DNA from: an uncultured Fluviicola sp.
GTDB taxonomy: Bacteria; Bacteroidota; Bacteroidia; Flavobacteriales; Crocinitomicaceae
Assembly: GCF_946478805.1 (NCBI RefSeq)
Contig: NZ_CAMLDC010000017.1
Span: 38,240 to 102,239 of the forward strand
DNA: 64,000 bases
Direction: 5' to 3'
The notes under the pieces were generated by a model. The model had not been told where the DNA came from. It did no database searches and worked only from the letters and a program-made list of their open reading frames with translations. A program made the translations under genes and the position numbers. Below, one piece after another: positions 16,099 through 25,237 of this stretch. Position 1 is the stretch's first letter. Each line of letters opens with the position of its first letter.

Positions 16099-16848
16099 CT
16101 AAGAACGGTCTTCTTCGTATAAAACTTTCGTCTTGTGCTTTAGTAACTTGAAAATCAAGCTAAATAGCAAAGATCCGGCAATCCAATAAACATAACAAAG
16201 TGGACAGGCGATTGTTTTTGTCATGAAAAATTCACGCAATCCCGCTACGAAAACGAACCCCAGAACAGTTGCGGAAATCCCCGAATACTCCCGACGTAAA
16301 ATCGTTTTCATTGAAAAAGGGATCTGACCTTTGATGTAATTTTTCATACTTGGCCAAAATGCCGGAACCGTATTCGACCAATTCACATAGCTGTCACCGA
16401 ATTTACGCTCCAGGAAACGTTCTTCTGCAAACATGATCCGCTCGTAATAAATCCAAAACAACAGACTCACAATAACAATGAAGTAGATATTGAATGTGAA
16501 ACATACGATCCCAATCCACATGAAGTAGTTTCCCAGATAGAGTGGGTGACGAACCGTGGAATAGATTCCTTTCGTATTCAACGCCTCAGCTACCTGCTCC
16601 TGTGTATTTCTGCCGGAAGTGTTCTTGTTACTCGTTCCGATAGCTATAGCGCGGATTACCTGTCCTAAAATTGACATGGCAATTGCCACACCTGTACAGA
16701 TGTAATACCAGCGGGAATCATCCATAATACATTGAACATCTGTAAAATAGATTACAGGAACAGCTAAAACGAATAAAATAATCGGAATTTGTCCTCTGTA
16801 CTTGAAGAGTTTGTTTCCGTTTTTTTCAAATGAATGTACTAATGCCAT
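16099..16848 (-). CDS. Isoprenylcysteine carboxyl methyltransferase-like (ICMT/PEMT) membrane methyltransferase
   Basis: The 249-residue integral membrane protein has about six hydrophobic segments. It carries the ICMT/PEMT C-terminal signature: GIYSTVRHPLYLGNYFMWIG (the RHP-x-Y-x-G SAM-binding motif) followed by YYERIMFAEERFLERKFGDSYVNW (E-E-x-x-L-x-x-x-[FY]-G-x-x-Y). Members methylate lipids, isoprenoid carboxylates or lipid A phosphate with SAM; the substrate is not evident. A further pair of hydrophobic helices follows the signature and contains ACPLCYVYW. The start at 16848 (MALVHSFEKNG) is chosen because the longer frame from 16929 would overlap the divergent START-like gene. Confidence 0.83.
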   Translation of the reverse strand: MALVHSFEKNGNKLFKYRGQIPIILFVLAVPVIYFTDVQCIMDDSRWYYICTGVAIAMSILGQVIRAIAIGTSNKNTSGRNTQEQVAEALNTKGIYSTVRHPLYLGNYFMWIGIVCFTFNIYFIVIVSLLFWIYYERIMFAEERFLERKFGDSYVNWSNTVPAFWPSMKNYIKGQIPFSMKTILRREYSGISATVLGFVFVAGLREFFMTKTIACPLCYVYWIAGSLLFSLIFKLLKHKTKVLYEEDRS

Positions 16849-16911
16849 GAAAAGAAATGTGTATATTTCGAAAATGATTTTTCGGCGCGAAGTTAACATT
16901 ATTAAACTACT

Positions 16912-17301
16912 ATGACAAAAAAGGAACAATTCGAATTAGAATATGTATTGAGAACCTCTCCACGGGTACTGGATAAATTATTGTCTACACCTGATGGATT
17001 GAGCGAATGGTTTGCTGATGACGTTATTGTAAAAGATGATATGTACACCTTTCATTGGGATGGAAGTGAGGAACAAGCGCGATTAATTTCAAAAAAAGCG
17101 GGAGAATACATTAAATGGCAGTGGTTGAATGACGAAGAGGATGATTTGGAAACATTCTTCGAAATGAAATACACCATCGATCCCATGACAAAAGTGGTTA
17201 TTCTGACGGTTTCCGATTTTGCTGAAAAAACCGAAAGAGATGAAATTGTCCGGCTTTGGGAATCACAAATCAGTGATTTGAGAAGAGTTATCGGAGCCTA
17301 A
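16912..17301 (+). CDS. START-like domain protein
   Basis: The 129-residue protein reads as a compact START/AHSA1-like fold: FELEYVLRTSPRVLDKLLSTPDGLSEWFADDV, a hydrophobic strand series with W-D-G-S-E-E and EYIKWQW, and a final amphipathic helix. It matches a Bacteroidota family of small START-like proteins with unknown ligand. Cytoplasmic. It lies divergent to the methyltransferase and 22 bases before the acyltransferase gene, with which it may be co-transcribed. Confidence 0.82.
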   Translation: MTKKEQFELEYVLRTSPRVLDKLLSTPDGLSEWFADDVIVKDDMYTFHWDGSEEQARLISKKAGEYIKWQWLNDEEDDLETFFEMKYTIDPMTKVVILTVSDFAEKTERDEIVRLWESQISDLRRVIGA

Positions 17302-17323
17302 AACCAATAGTTGATCTTTAAGT

Positions 17324-18409
17324 ATGATTGCGGATTCTTCCATCAAAGAGGATGATGGCTCTGTTAGCCGCATTCAGGAACTTGATTCCTTAAGAGGAAT
17401 TGCAGCGCTTGTTGTACTTGTTTTCCATTTTTCCTTATTGCAGAAAGATTTGCTGACTTTTACCAAATTTGGTGTAACAGGAGTCGATTTGTTCTTTATC
17501 ATTAGCGGATTCGTGATCACCATGAGTTTGGAGCGGATTCAATTCGGTTACCAATTTGTTATTAACCGCTTTAGCAGGCTTTATCCAACTTATTGGACTT
17601 CCGTAATATTCACCTTTATAATCATTTGCATTAATAAGCTTTTCTTTGGTTTCGAACCTCAAAATCCGTTACCAACAAGTGATTTTTTCTACAATTTGAC
17701 AATGTTCCAATACTACTTTGGCGTAAAAGACCTGGATGGACCTTATTGGACAATGATCATAGAAATGCTCTTTTACATGGTGATGGGTTATTTATTCCTG
17801 ACAAAATCATTAAAGAGTGCTGTAGCAATCCTGCTTCCTCTCATTCTTCTCGGAACTGTCCTGACAGAATTTCATTGGTTCCAACCTTTTTCCATGGCGT
17901 ATTTCAAGAACTTTCCTTTAGCACAATCCTTACCCTTGTTCGTTTCGGGAATTCTTTTTTACCGGTTATTTACGAAGGAAAAGCGTATGCTATTGAATGT
18001 GGGGTTGATCATTGGCTGCTACCTTCTGCAAGTATTATTATTTACGAAAGTGGGAAGGGCAAATTATTACATTTCGCATCCGGAATACAAAGCAGTGTTG
18101 GCAATTTACTTTGCATTGTTCTTTCTTTTTGTATTTGGAAAATTGAGATTCATTGTGAATCGAGCCACCTTGTTTTTAGGGAAAATATCTTTCGCATTGT
18201 ACTTGATCCACCAGTATTTCTCCATCTACTTCCTGATCCCCAATTTAATGAAGTTGGGAATGAATTATTACGTTGCCGCTTTCCTTATTGCATTACCGGT
18301 ATGTATTTTAATTGCAACAGGAATTACTAAATGGGTTGAAAAACCTATCGGAAAATGGTTGAAAACGATTCTTTATCGTTTTTCAAATACTCCGGTTAAA
18401 AAACAGTAG
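17324..18409 (+). CDS. Acyltransferase 3 family membrane protein
   Basis: The 361-residue polytopic protein has about ten hydrophobic segments. It carries the family start, IQELDSLRGIAALVVLVFHFSLL, in which the R and H residues are the ones linked to acyl transfer. DLFFIISGFVITMS and YPTYW follow. Such enzymes O-acylate surface polysaccharides, peptidoglycan or lipids from the cytoplasmic side. No polysaccharide cluster surrounds it, so the acceptor is unknown. Its stop codon lies inside the left arm of a long hairpin. Confidence 0.9.
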   Translation: MIADSSIKEDDGSVSRIQELDSLRGIAALVVLVFHFSLLQKDLLTFTKFGVTGVDLFFIISGFVITMSLERIQFGYQFVINRFSRLYPTYWTSVIFTFIIICINKLFFGFEPQNPLPTSDFFYNLTMFQYYFGVKDLDGPYWTMIIEMLFYMVMGYLFLTKSLKSAVAILLPLILLGTVLTEFHWFQPFSMAYFKNFPLAQSLPLFVSGILFYRLFTKEKRMLLNVGLIIGCYLLQVLLFTKVGRANYYISHPEYKAVLAIYFALFFLFVFGKLRFIVNRATLFLGKISFALYLIHQYFSIYFLIPNLMKLGMNYYVAAFLIALPVCILIATGITKWVEKPIGKWLKTILYRFSNTPVKKQ

Positions 18410-18440
18410 GCACGCAACGCATTGCGTGCCTACTGTTTTT
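18399..18440. repeat. Long palindrome with CGCA loop; probable bidirectional terminator
   Basis: A 19-base perfect stem (AAAAACAGTAGGCACGCAA and its complement) encloses a 4-base CGCA loop and ends in a T-run on both strands. It contains the stop codon of the acyltransferase and lies 7 bases from the convergent M3 peptidase stop. It is unusually long and GC-rich for a terminator and has the same build as the palindrome at 20167 on the other side of the peptidase gene. Confidence 0.85.
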
Positions 18441-18446
18441 GTGCGA

Positions 18447-20141
18447 TTAATTCAATTCATTGATCGAATCCATCAGGTTTTTACTGATATCTTCCAAAGC
18501 AGCTTGAGAGAAATCAAATTTCAGTCCTGCTGTTTCATAAATCTCCGGAATGGATTTCGTGTAACCCAAAGACAGTGCGTTTTTATAGTCTGTCAATGCT
18601 TTCGAAGGATTCTTCTTATAATTGTTCCATACACCCAAAGCACCCAACTGTGCTATTCCATATTCAATGTAATAGAAAGGAACTTCGAATAAATGCAATT
18701 GTTTCTGCCACGAACTTTCCAATACAGCTTCATAACCATCATAATCCACTAAACCGGTACCGAAACGCTTACTCAACCTTAACCATTCTCCGGTTCTTTC
18801 TTCCACAGAATGAGTCGGATGTGTATAAATCCAATGTTGGAACGCATCTATCTGTGCAATCCAGGGCAGTACTTTAACCACTGATTCCAATTGCTCCAAT
18901 TTGGCGCGTCTCAGATCATTTTCATTTGAATAAAACTCCGCCCATAATTCCATAGTCAGCAACTCCATAGACATGGAAGCCAACTCGGCAACCTCGGATG
19001 GCAAGGATTTGAATCCTGTCAATTCCAAATCACGGCTTAAGAACGAGTGAACTGCATGTCCTCCTTCGTGAACCATGGTTGTGAGATCCCGTTGAGCACC
19101 GGCCGCATTCATGAAAATAAATGGAATCCCGGATTCATAGAGCGGGTAGTTGTATCCTCCCGGAGCTTTACCAACTTTTGAATCCAAATCCAGGAATCCT
19201 CCTGTTTTCATGGTTTTCAGGCAATCGCCAAAATAACTATCCAGTTTTTCAAAAACAGTGATTGATTTATCCAATAATTCCGATCCGTTGGTGAAAGGTT
19301 TCAAAGGAGCCAATCCATCCGGATCCACTTCCGTATCCCAAGGTTTCAATTTCGGTTTACCTAGTTTCTCCAGTTTCTTCAGGTTTAATTGCTTCACAAT
19401 GGGAACAATCAATTTTTCAATTGCATCGTGAAAAGCCAGGCAATCTTCGACAGTATAATCAAATCTTCCCAGTGCTTTGAATTTGTATTCGCGGTAATCT
19501 GCACAATCTGCATTCTTTGCTACTTTATTGCGCAACTGGATCAGCAGATTGAATAAATCGTCCAATGCTCCGCGATCCTGCAATCTGCGGTTCGTTATCA
19601 ACTCGTAAACTTCTTTGCGAACTGTTTCGTCCGGATCTTTTAAAAAGTTTGCCGCCTGGGGCATCGTCAATTCTTTTCCCTGATAAGTAATCATCTGTTT
19701 ACCTGAAATGGCTCCGAATTGCTGGCTCAAAGTACTTAATTCCGTTTCCAGTGCGATATTCTCCTCACGGAATAATTCCAATGCTGATTGAACTCCTCTG
19801 AAATAGATTGAGTATGCCTTATCTGCAGCTAATTCTTTTACAAATGGAGAAGCCATCATCTTTTGATTCAAAGAATCTTCGAAAGGAGCGAGGTTAGGCT
19901 GTATTTCAGTCACGAAAAACTGATATGACTCCGTCAACTTTTCATCCAGGGTATTAATTGTCATACGAATATAACGCCAGGCCATGTTCTCTTCCAGAAC
20001 AGCTTCCAATTCACTTTTATCAGATAACCATTGTATGAATGATGTCTTTGAAGAAATATCCCTGTTCTGAAGGTCCAAAAGGTATCCTTCCACTGATTTC
20101 CAACTTTCACAGGTGAAGTCGGGCGAAACAAATTTTCTCAT
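18447..20141 (-). CDS. M3 family oligoendopeptidase
   Basis: The 564-residue zinc metallopeptidase has the thimet-oligopeptidase signature MVHEGGHAVHSFLS with H358-E359-x-x-H362 as catalytic and zinc residues. A third ligand Glu is expected in the following LPSEVAELASMSMELL helix. Length and the YYIEYGIAQLGALGVW segment fit the PepF/M3 oligopeptidase F branch, which cleaves short peptides in the cytoplasm; no signal peptide is seen. The gene is bracketed by two long palindromes. CAAAAATA just before the ATG (20146-20153) could serve as a -7 element only if the transcript were nearly leaderless. Confidence 0.92.
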   Translation of the reverse strand: MRKFVSPDFTCESWKSVEGYLLDLQNRDISSKTSFIQWLSDKSELEAVLEENMAWRYIRMTINTLDEKLTESYQFFVTEIQPNLAPFEDSLNQKMMASPFVKELAADKAYSIYFRGVQSALELFREENIALETELSTLSQQFGAISGKQMITYQGKELTMPQAANFLKDPDETVRKEVYELITNRRLQDRGALDDLFNLLIQLRNKVAKNADCADYREYKFKALGRFDYTVEDCLAFHDAIEKLIVPIVKQLNLKKLEKLGKPKLKPWDTEVDPDGLAPLKPFTNGSELLDKSITVFEKLDSYFGDCLKTMKTGGFLDLDSKVGKAPGGYNYPLYESGIPFIFMNAAGAQRDLTTMVHEGGHAVHSFLSRDLELTGFKSLPSEVAELASMSMELLTMELWAEFYSNENDLRRAKLEQLESVVKVLPWIAQIDAFQHWIYTHPTHSVEERTGEWLRLSKRFGTGLVDYDGYEAVLESSWQKQLHLFEVPFYYIEYGIAQLGALGVWNNYKKNPSKALTDYKNALSLGYTKSIPEIYETAGLKFDFSQAALEDISKNLMDSINELN

Positions 20142-20166
20142 AACACAAAAATAAAAAAAGGAATAA

Positions 20167-20204
20167 AATAAGTGGGGGCGCGATTAATCGCGCCCCCACT
20201 TATT
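20167..20204. repeat. Perfect 38-base palindrome upstream of the M3 peptidase
   Basis: AATAAGTGGGGGCGCGATT is followed directly by its exact complement, giving 19-base arms with no spacer and a GATTAATC centre. It is extremely GC-rich in an otherwise AT-rich gap between the DUF5606 stop and the M3 start. It may act as a terminator for DUF5606, but size and symmetry suggest a repeated palindromic element. Confidence 0.9.
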
Positions 20205-20223
20205 AAGAAATATTATGTAATTA

Positions 20224-20874
20224 TTATTTACCTCTTGATGAACCTGTTTTAGGAGCAGCCACTTTCTTAGCACTGGTTGTTTTACCGGCAGCCTTCGCAG
20301 GACCTTTCGCTGCAGCAGGAGCTTTAGCCGCGGTTGCTGACTTGGTAGCTGTAGCAGCTTTCTTCGCAGGAGCTTTTTTAGCAGGTGTTTTTGCTTTTGC
20401 TTCATCAGCAGGAGCATCTGTTTCTTTTGCTTTGGCAGTTTTTTTAGCTTTGGGAGCTTCAGTAACTGCAGCATCTTCTTTCATTTCTTCTTCAAGGATC
20501 AATGCCCCGGCTTTGAACAATAAGTTGTACCACTGGAAAATTTTCTTGATATCGGAAGCATAAACACGCTCCTGGTCGAAATTTGGCAATACTTCAATCA
20601 AATATGCTTTCAACTTATTCTGATCTTCTTTATGAGAAATGGTTTCTTTCCCTTTTTCCTTTTCATAAATCGAAGTGAAGATTTCTCTTAACGGTTTGTC
20701 TTCATCATAGGTATAGATAGAAATATCATCCAAAGCTGAAATTCTGTCCGAAGCATACGCCGGAACGCGTTTTTTGTCTTCTAGAGATTCTACAATGATG
20801 TTGTTTTTACCTTGTGCCAAAACTTTATAAAGTCCTGGTTTTCCCGAAATAGCAATGATACCTGTTAAATTCAT
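20224..20874 (-). CDS. DUF5606 protein with histone H1-like Ala/Lys tail
   Basis: The 216-residue protein has a conserved N-terminal domain (LTGIIAISGKPGLYKVLAQGKNNIIVESL, then LREIFTSIYEKE and DFDQERVYASDIKKIFQWY-like segments) that I recognise as DUF5606, a Bacteroidota family. About 85 C-terminal residues follow, made almost only of Ala, Lys, Pro and Thr (AKKTAKAK, PAKKAPAKKAATA), like histone H1 or AlgP. Such tails usually bind nucleic acid or polyanions, so an RNA- or DNA-associated role is inferred. The start at 20874 (MNLTGIIAIS) is chosen over 20892 because the family begins there. Confidence 0.83.
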   Translation of the reverse strand: MNLTGIIAISGKPGLYKVLAQGKNNIIVESLEDKKRVPAYASDRISALDDISIYTYDEDKPLREIFTSIYEKEKGKETISHKEDQNKLKAYLIEVLPNFDQERVYASDIKKIFQWYNLLFKAGALILEEEMKEDAAVTEAPKAKKTAKAKETDAPADEAKAKTPAKKAPAKKAATATKSATAAKAPAAAKGPAKAAGKTTSAKKVAAPKTGSSRGK

Positions 20875-20893
20875 TCGATTAATTATTTGCATC

Positions 20894-20925
20894 CAAAAAT
20901 ACTGCTTCTTTTTAATTCTTCACAA
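20894..20925 (-). promoter_or_regulatory. Possible promoter of the DUF5606 gene
   Basis: On the minus strand TTG (20923-20925), a 21-base spacer and TATTTTTG (20894-20901) fit the Bacteroidota consensus, with the start codon 20 bases further on. It overlaps the 3' end of the upstream protease gene. Confidence 0.5.
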
Positions 20926-23497
20926 TTTTAACCTGAAAGTATTGAACATCTGTGTGAATAATTAAATAATAGGTCCCGTTTTTCAATTCTGAAATTGAAA
21001 ATTCATGTTTCCCGTCAGCCATTACTTTTACCGTTCTTCCCTGAACATCAATAACTTGAATGTCTTTCAATGGGATGGATGAATCTATTGAGAGGCTACC
21101 GAGTGTCGGATTTGGATAAACTTTAATTTGTTCTGCCAATTCATCAATTCCTAACGAAGGATTGTAAGGTTGTGAAAAAACCTCACATCCATCAATACTT
21201 GTCCGTGAAACCGTGAAGTTTGATGAAGTAGGTAAAGTGATTGTATAGTTGGTATTGGTAGCTCCCGGAATTGCAACTCCATTCTCATACCACTGCAAAC
21301 TTGGATAAGGATCTGTTGAAAGCAACGTTCCGTTAACATAAATCATTGGAGCGGGTGGGGCAGAGAGCGCCAAAACAGTAATTGTATCTGATAACGAAAC
21401 GCATCCATTCTGATCATATGCCGTGAAATAAACGTCTCCTGAAACAGTTAATACGGAATTAAGCGTAGTATCCCCATTCATCCATTTTATAGAATAATTG
21501 GGAATGGAAGCTGTTGAAACTGCACTGTCACCAGGACAAAATAAAGCATCGGCAGTAATCGTATTGGTGAAATTGGATTGCAGCAGCAGGTTCAATGCGT
21601 GAATTTTACCATAACCGTAAGCATTGTTGGGAATTGTTCCGGTATAGATGTCTGTAAATGCAGTAGAATGAATTCCATCCAGGAAACTCTGATAATTGCC
21701 TTTGCTGCACTTTTCCAAATATAAAGCTGCGATTCCTGCAACTGCCGGAGATGCCATGGATGTACCTCCATTTCGTACGTGCAGTCCGTCACTGTCCTTG
21801 GAAGCATTCCATCCCGGATCATTCAGCAACCAGAAGGGTCCGGCGCTCAACGTCACATCACCGCAAGCAACGATATCGGGTTTAATATTGCCGTAACGAC
21901 CCGGTCCCTTGGAAGAAGCAGGCGTCAATTGCCCCACATTCGTATAATTCGGAGGATTAGGCAAATAATTGTTCCCATTTGCATCAACGTGCCCGTAACG
22001 ATTACGGATGTTTCCTACTGTTACCACTTTCGGTGAACAACTCCATGATGAGACCAGCGTTTGCAAGGAATCAGGCAAATGATAGTATTGAATATTCGGA
22101 TAAACAGCCGCAGAAGGAAGTCCGGTTGATAACATATCATTCAATGCGATTGCTGCCGAACCACTCCAAGCATCATAATTCCCCAATCCTTTGGTTTTAA
22201 ATGCGTACAGGTAACTTGTAGAATCAACATTCGTGAAGTAAAATTCCAAATGCAAATTCGGGCCTACGATTTCCGGATAGATCTCAAGGGTCGCGATTCG
22301 GTTCGATCCGTTCCACAAGGTATCTTTAATAGTTGTTCCAATGCTCGTATTTGCAGCCCGGTAAACCAATTCGGCACGTTGTTGGAAACTTCCACTCGAC
22401 AGGTTTGCTGCCCAGGAATAGCTCCATGCAGCATCAGATAGATCTGTCCAGAGATCCAGGTAAACCGTATTCGGACCTAGTTGACTTCCGGGATTGGGTT
22501 GGACCCAAACAAATGAAGTATCAGCATCCACGTCTCCATGAACATGGTATTTTCCCCAGTTACCTGAATTTCCGGCAGCACAGACAATGATTCTACCGTC
22601 TTTTTCATCCAGTAAATTATCCATCAGAACAGCTGCAGGGTCGGTCGCATCATGACTTCCCAAATATGAACCGACAGATAAGTTAACCACTGCCGGAAGT
22701 CCTAATTCATCCGCTTTCTTAAATACAAAATCACAGGCATCAGCAACCGTTAATGTCCAGTTCGGTAAATTGAAATTCGTCTCAATAATGATAATATTGG
22801 CCTCAGGAGCCATACCGGTTTCTTTTCCGTTTTCCAATCCACTGGAAACTCCGGCTCCTGCAACTGAGGTGCCATGAGCAGAAGACTCTTCCATACTTCC
22901 ACAAGTTCCTGCCTGAATCTCGGCTCCGGTCCATAATTGACCATAACCATAAGGTTGGGGAGTATTTGCGGCAACCGGAAGGCTGTGATCCCAATAATAG
23001 AGTACACGGGTATTTCCGTTGATATCCTTGAAATCGCCATGATTGTAATCCAACCCTTCATCAACAAATGCCACGATCACATTTTTTCCTGTAAAAGGAG
23101 TTTGCAAACCTCCCAATCCTTCATGAACCGGTTTTACAAAATGTGTAACACGCGTGGAATCATTTAAAGCTTTCGGAATAGAAAACTCCAGGTAAAAGGA
23201 TTTGATCAATTTGGAATCCATTGCTTCTTTAATCCAAACCGGTTTTGCCTGGATGTAAATCCAATCACGCGTTACCTGTTTCACAGAAATCTCCTTTACA
23301 GCCAACAAGGCATCCAAGTTCCCGGAATTTGTAACGGCAAAGGCAGTAGGAACAGTGGGTTGCTCTTCCAATAGTTTCCGGAATCGGAAATTATCCGTTT
23401 GTGCAAAACCCTGAACCGAATTAATCAAAATTAATCCTGCTATAAATAATATTTTATTTACTTTCACCGCTTGTTGTAGTAGTTTTCCTATGAACAT
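20912..23497 (-). CDS. Secreted S8 family (subtilisin-like) serine protease with T9SS sorting domain
   Basis: The 861-residue protein has an N-terminal signal sequence (KILFIAGLILINSVQGFAQ) and a subtilisin catalytic domain. Asp146 lies in VAFVDEGLDYNHGDF, His208 in SSAHGTSVAGAG and Ser580 in NGGTSMASPAVAGIAALYL. An oxyanion Asn is likely in CAAGNSG. About 270 residues between His and Ser hold a beta-rich insertion. After the protease domain come PKD/Ig-like segments and a type A sorting domain (IKVYPNPTLGSLSID, then LKNGTYYLIIHT). It is predicted to be exported by T9SS and to act outside the cell. It is divergent to a second S8 protease. Confidence 0.92.
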   Translation of the reverse strand: MFIGKLLQQAVKVNKILFIAGLILINSVQGFAQTDNFRFRKLLEEQPTVPTAFAVTNSGNLDALLAVKEISVKQVTRDWIYIQAKPVWIKEAMDSKLIKSFYLEFSIPKALNDSTRVTHFVKPVHEGLGGLQTPFTGKNVIVAFVDEGLDYNHGDFKDINGNTRVLYYWDHSLPVAANTPQPYGYGQLWTGAEIQAGTCGSMEESSAHGTSVAGAGVSSGLENGKETGMAPEANIIIIETNFNLPNWTLTVADACDFVFKKADELGLPAVVNLSVGSYLGSHDATDPAAVLMDNLLDEKDGRIIVCAAGNSGNWGKYHVHGDVDADTSFVWVQPNPGSQLGPNTVYLDLWTDLSDAAWSYSWAANLSSGSFQQRAELVYRAANTSIGTTIKDTLWNGSNRIATLEIYPEIVGPNLHLEFYFTNVDSTSYLYAFKTKGLGNYDAWSGSAAIALNDMLSTGLPSAAVYPNIQYYHLPDSLQTLVSSWSCSPKVVTVGNIRNRYGHVDANGNNYLPNPPNYTNVGQLTPASSKGPGRYGNIKPDIVACGDVTLSAGPFWLLNDPGWNASKDSDGLHVRNGGTSMASPAVAGIAALYLEKCSKGNYQSFLDGIHSTAFTDIYTGTIPNNAYGYGKIHALNLLLQSNFTNTITADALFCPGDSAVSTASIPNYSIKWMNGDTTLNSVLTVSGDVYFTAYDQNGCVSLSDTITVLALSAPPAPMIYVNGTLLSTDPYPSLQWYENGVAIPGATNTNYTITLPTSSNFTVSRTSIDGCEVFSQPYNPSLGIDELAEQIKVYPNPTLGSLSIDSSIPLKDIQVIDVQGRTVKVMADGKHEFSISELKNGTYYLIIHTDVQYFQVKIVKN

Positions 23498-23597
23498 TTT
23501 TTTTAACCTTTAATATAGAATACTCTGAATATCTTTCTGCAAATTAAGATATTTGTTTAAAAGGAACTGTATTCCTCTCAAAAAAGAATTAATAATC

Positions 23598-25172
23598 ATG
23601 AAGAAAAGAATCCTCACATTGTCATTCGCCCTTTTTTCCGTAGGTGTAATGAACTTTATTTACGGTCAGAAAGTTGAAGAAATTAAAGACTGGTATAATG
23701 GCCCAACACCTGGGATGAATACTGAAAAAGCTTACTCCAGTCTGAAAAAACAAAAATCAACAACCGTTATCGTTGCTGTTATTGATTCAGGAATTGATAT
23801 CGAACATAAAGACTTGCAAGGAAAAATCTGGACCAATGAAGATGAAATTCCAAATAATGGGATCGATGATGATAAAAACGGGTACATTGACGATGTTCAT
23901 GGTTGGAACTTCCTGGGTAGTCCGGATGGTCAAAACCAGGATTTCGCCCGTTTGGAGAAGACCCGGATTTGTGCCGATCTACATGCAAAATTCAAGGATA
24001 AATCAGAATCGGATATTTCCGATGCTGACAAAGCGGATTACGCAAAATACAAAGAGCTTCTGAAATCAATTGAAACCGAACGTCAGGAGAATCTTTCTGC
24101 ACTGGAGCAATACACTCAATTGGAGCAGATGTTACCGATGTTAAAAGCAAAACTGGTGGAACAACTAGGTGAGAACTTCACGGAGAAAGACGTGGACGCC
24201 TGGAAAGCAGAATCTCCACAGGATCTTCAATTGAAACAATTAGGTAAATACATTGCGAACGGTCAATTATCTGAAGAAGCAGTCAAAGAAGGAATCCAAC
24301 ATTTGAATGCAACTGCGAACTACCAGCTGAATCTGGAATATAACGACCGTCAAAATATCGGAGATGATCCGGACGATTTCAATGATATTCATTATGGAAA
24401 CAGCGATGTTGAGGGACCGGACGCATTGCACGGTACACACGTTGGTGGAATTATCGGTGCTGTAAGACACAATGAATTAGGTGGTGACGGTGTTGCTGAA
24501 AATATCCGTTTGATGTCGGTACGTGCAGTTCCGGACGGAGATGAGCAGGATAAGGATGTTGCTTTGGCAATCCGCTATGCCGTTGACAACGGTGCTTCCG
24601 TTATCAACATGTCATTCGGTAAGGCTTACTCGAAACACCAGAAAGAAGTTTATGATGCGATGCTTTATGCTGATGCTAAAGGAGTGTTATTGGTTCACGC
24701 TGCAGGTAATGACGGTGTAAACCTGGATGAAAATCCGAACTTCCCGACAAATGAGTACTCTTTCCAGACAAAACCATTGGATATGTATTTGTGTATCGGT
24801 GCATCGACACGTGATAAAAAGAACCTGGCTGCGAATTTCTCCAATTTCAGTTCCCGTCAGGTGAATATTTTCGCTCCCGGATATGAAATCTACAATACCG
24901 TTCCTCAAAGTGATTACAAAATCCTTCAAGGTACATCAATGGCTGCTCCGATGGTTTCAGGGGTTGCTGCTTTGTTGAAATCTTACTTCCCGTCATTGAC
25001 AATGAAGGAAATCAAGGATATCATGCTAGCTTCTGCTAAACAATACAAAGGAACAATGATCCCTTCTCCGGGAACAGGAACATCTATTGACTTCGGTTCA
25101 CTTTCTACAACAGGTGGGATAATTGACATCTCAGCTGCAGTAAAAATGTGCCAGGCAAAAGTTAAAAAGTAA
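23598..25172 (+). CDS. S8 family serine protease with a long helical insertion
   Basis: The 524-residue protein has a signal peptide (MKKRILTLSFALFSVGVMNFIYGQ) and the subtilisin triad. Asp63 lies in VAVIDSGIDIEHKDLQG, His278 in LHGTHVGGIIGA and Ser447 in QGTSMAAPMVSGVAALL. The 215 residues between Asp and His are far more than the ~30 of subtilisin; the insert is helical and charged (KDKSESDISDADKADYAKYKELL-like) and may be a regulatory or coiled-coil module. No T9SS domain follows, so it is probably periplasmic. The start at 23598 is chosen over 23553 because the signal peptide begins there. Confidence 0.92.
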   Translation: MKKRILTLSFALFSVGVMNFIYGQKVEEIKDWYNGPTPGMNTEKAYSSLKKQKSTTVIVAVIDSGIDIEHKDLQGKIWTNEDEIPNNGIDDDKNGYIDDVHGWNFLGSPDGQNQDFARLEKTRICADLHAKFKDKSESDISDADKADYAKYKELLKSIETERQENLSALEQYTQLEQMLPMLKAKLVEQLGENFTEKDVDAWKAESPQDLQLKQLGKYIANGQLSEEAVKEGIQHLNATANYQLNLEYNDRQNIGDDPDDFNDIHYGNSDVEGPDALHGTHVGGIIGAVRHNELGGDGVAENIRLMSVRAVPDGDEQDKDVALAIRYAVDNGASVINMSFGKAYSKHQKEVYDAMLYADAKGVLLVHAAGNDGVNLDENPNFPTNEYSFQTKPLDMYLCIGASTRDKKNLAANFSNFSSRQVNIFAPGYEIYNTVPQSDYKILQGTSMAAPMVSGVAALLKSYFPSLTMKEIKDIMLASAKQYKGTMIPSPGTGTSIDFGSLSTTGGIIDISAAVKMCQAKVKK

Positions 25173-25192
25173 TTTGTTGCAAATTTTATAGT

Positions 25193-25231
25193 AATACCGT
25201 CTAAGCTAAGGTTTAGACGGTATTTTTTTTA
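25193..25231 (+). terminator. Rho-independent terminator after the S8 protease
   Basis: AATACCGTCTAA and TTAGACGGTATT form a perfect 12-base stem around an 8-base loop, followed by an unbroken T-run. It lies 20 bases past the protease stop. Confidence 0.92.
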
Positions 25232-25237
25232 TCGCTT

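Noticed and set aside
16912..16929. Overlap of the ICMT-like gene with the divergent START-like gene
   Set aside because: The overlap exists only if the longest frame is used; the ATG at 16848 fits the membrane protein start and removes it.
17746..18330. 194-residue frame inside the acyltransferase 3 gene
   Set aside because: Same strand, other frame, within a clearly recognised gene; rich in Cys, Ser and His as expected of a shadow.
20184..20474. Leu/Lys-rich 96-residue frame
   Set aside because: Off-frame reading of the Ala/Lys tail of the DUF5606 gene and of the palindrome.
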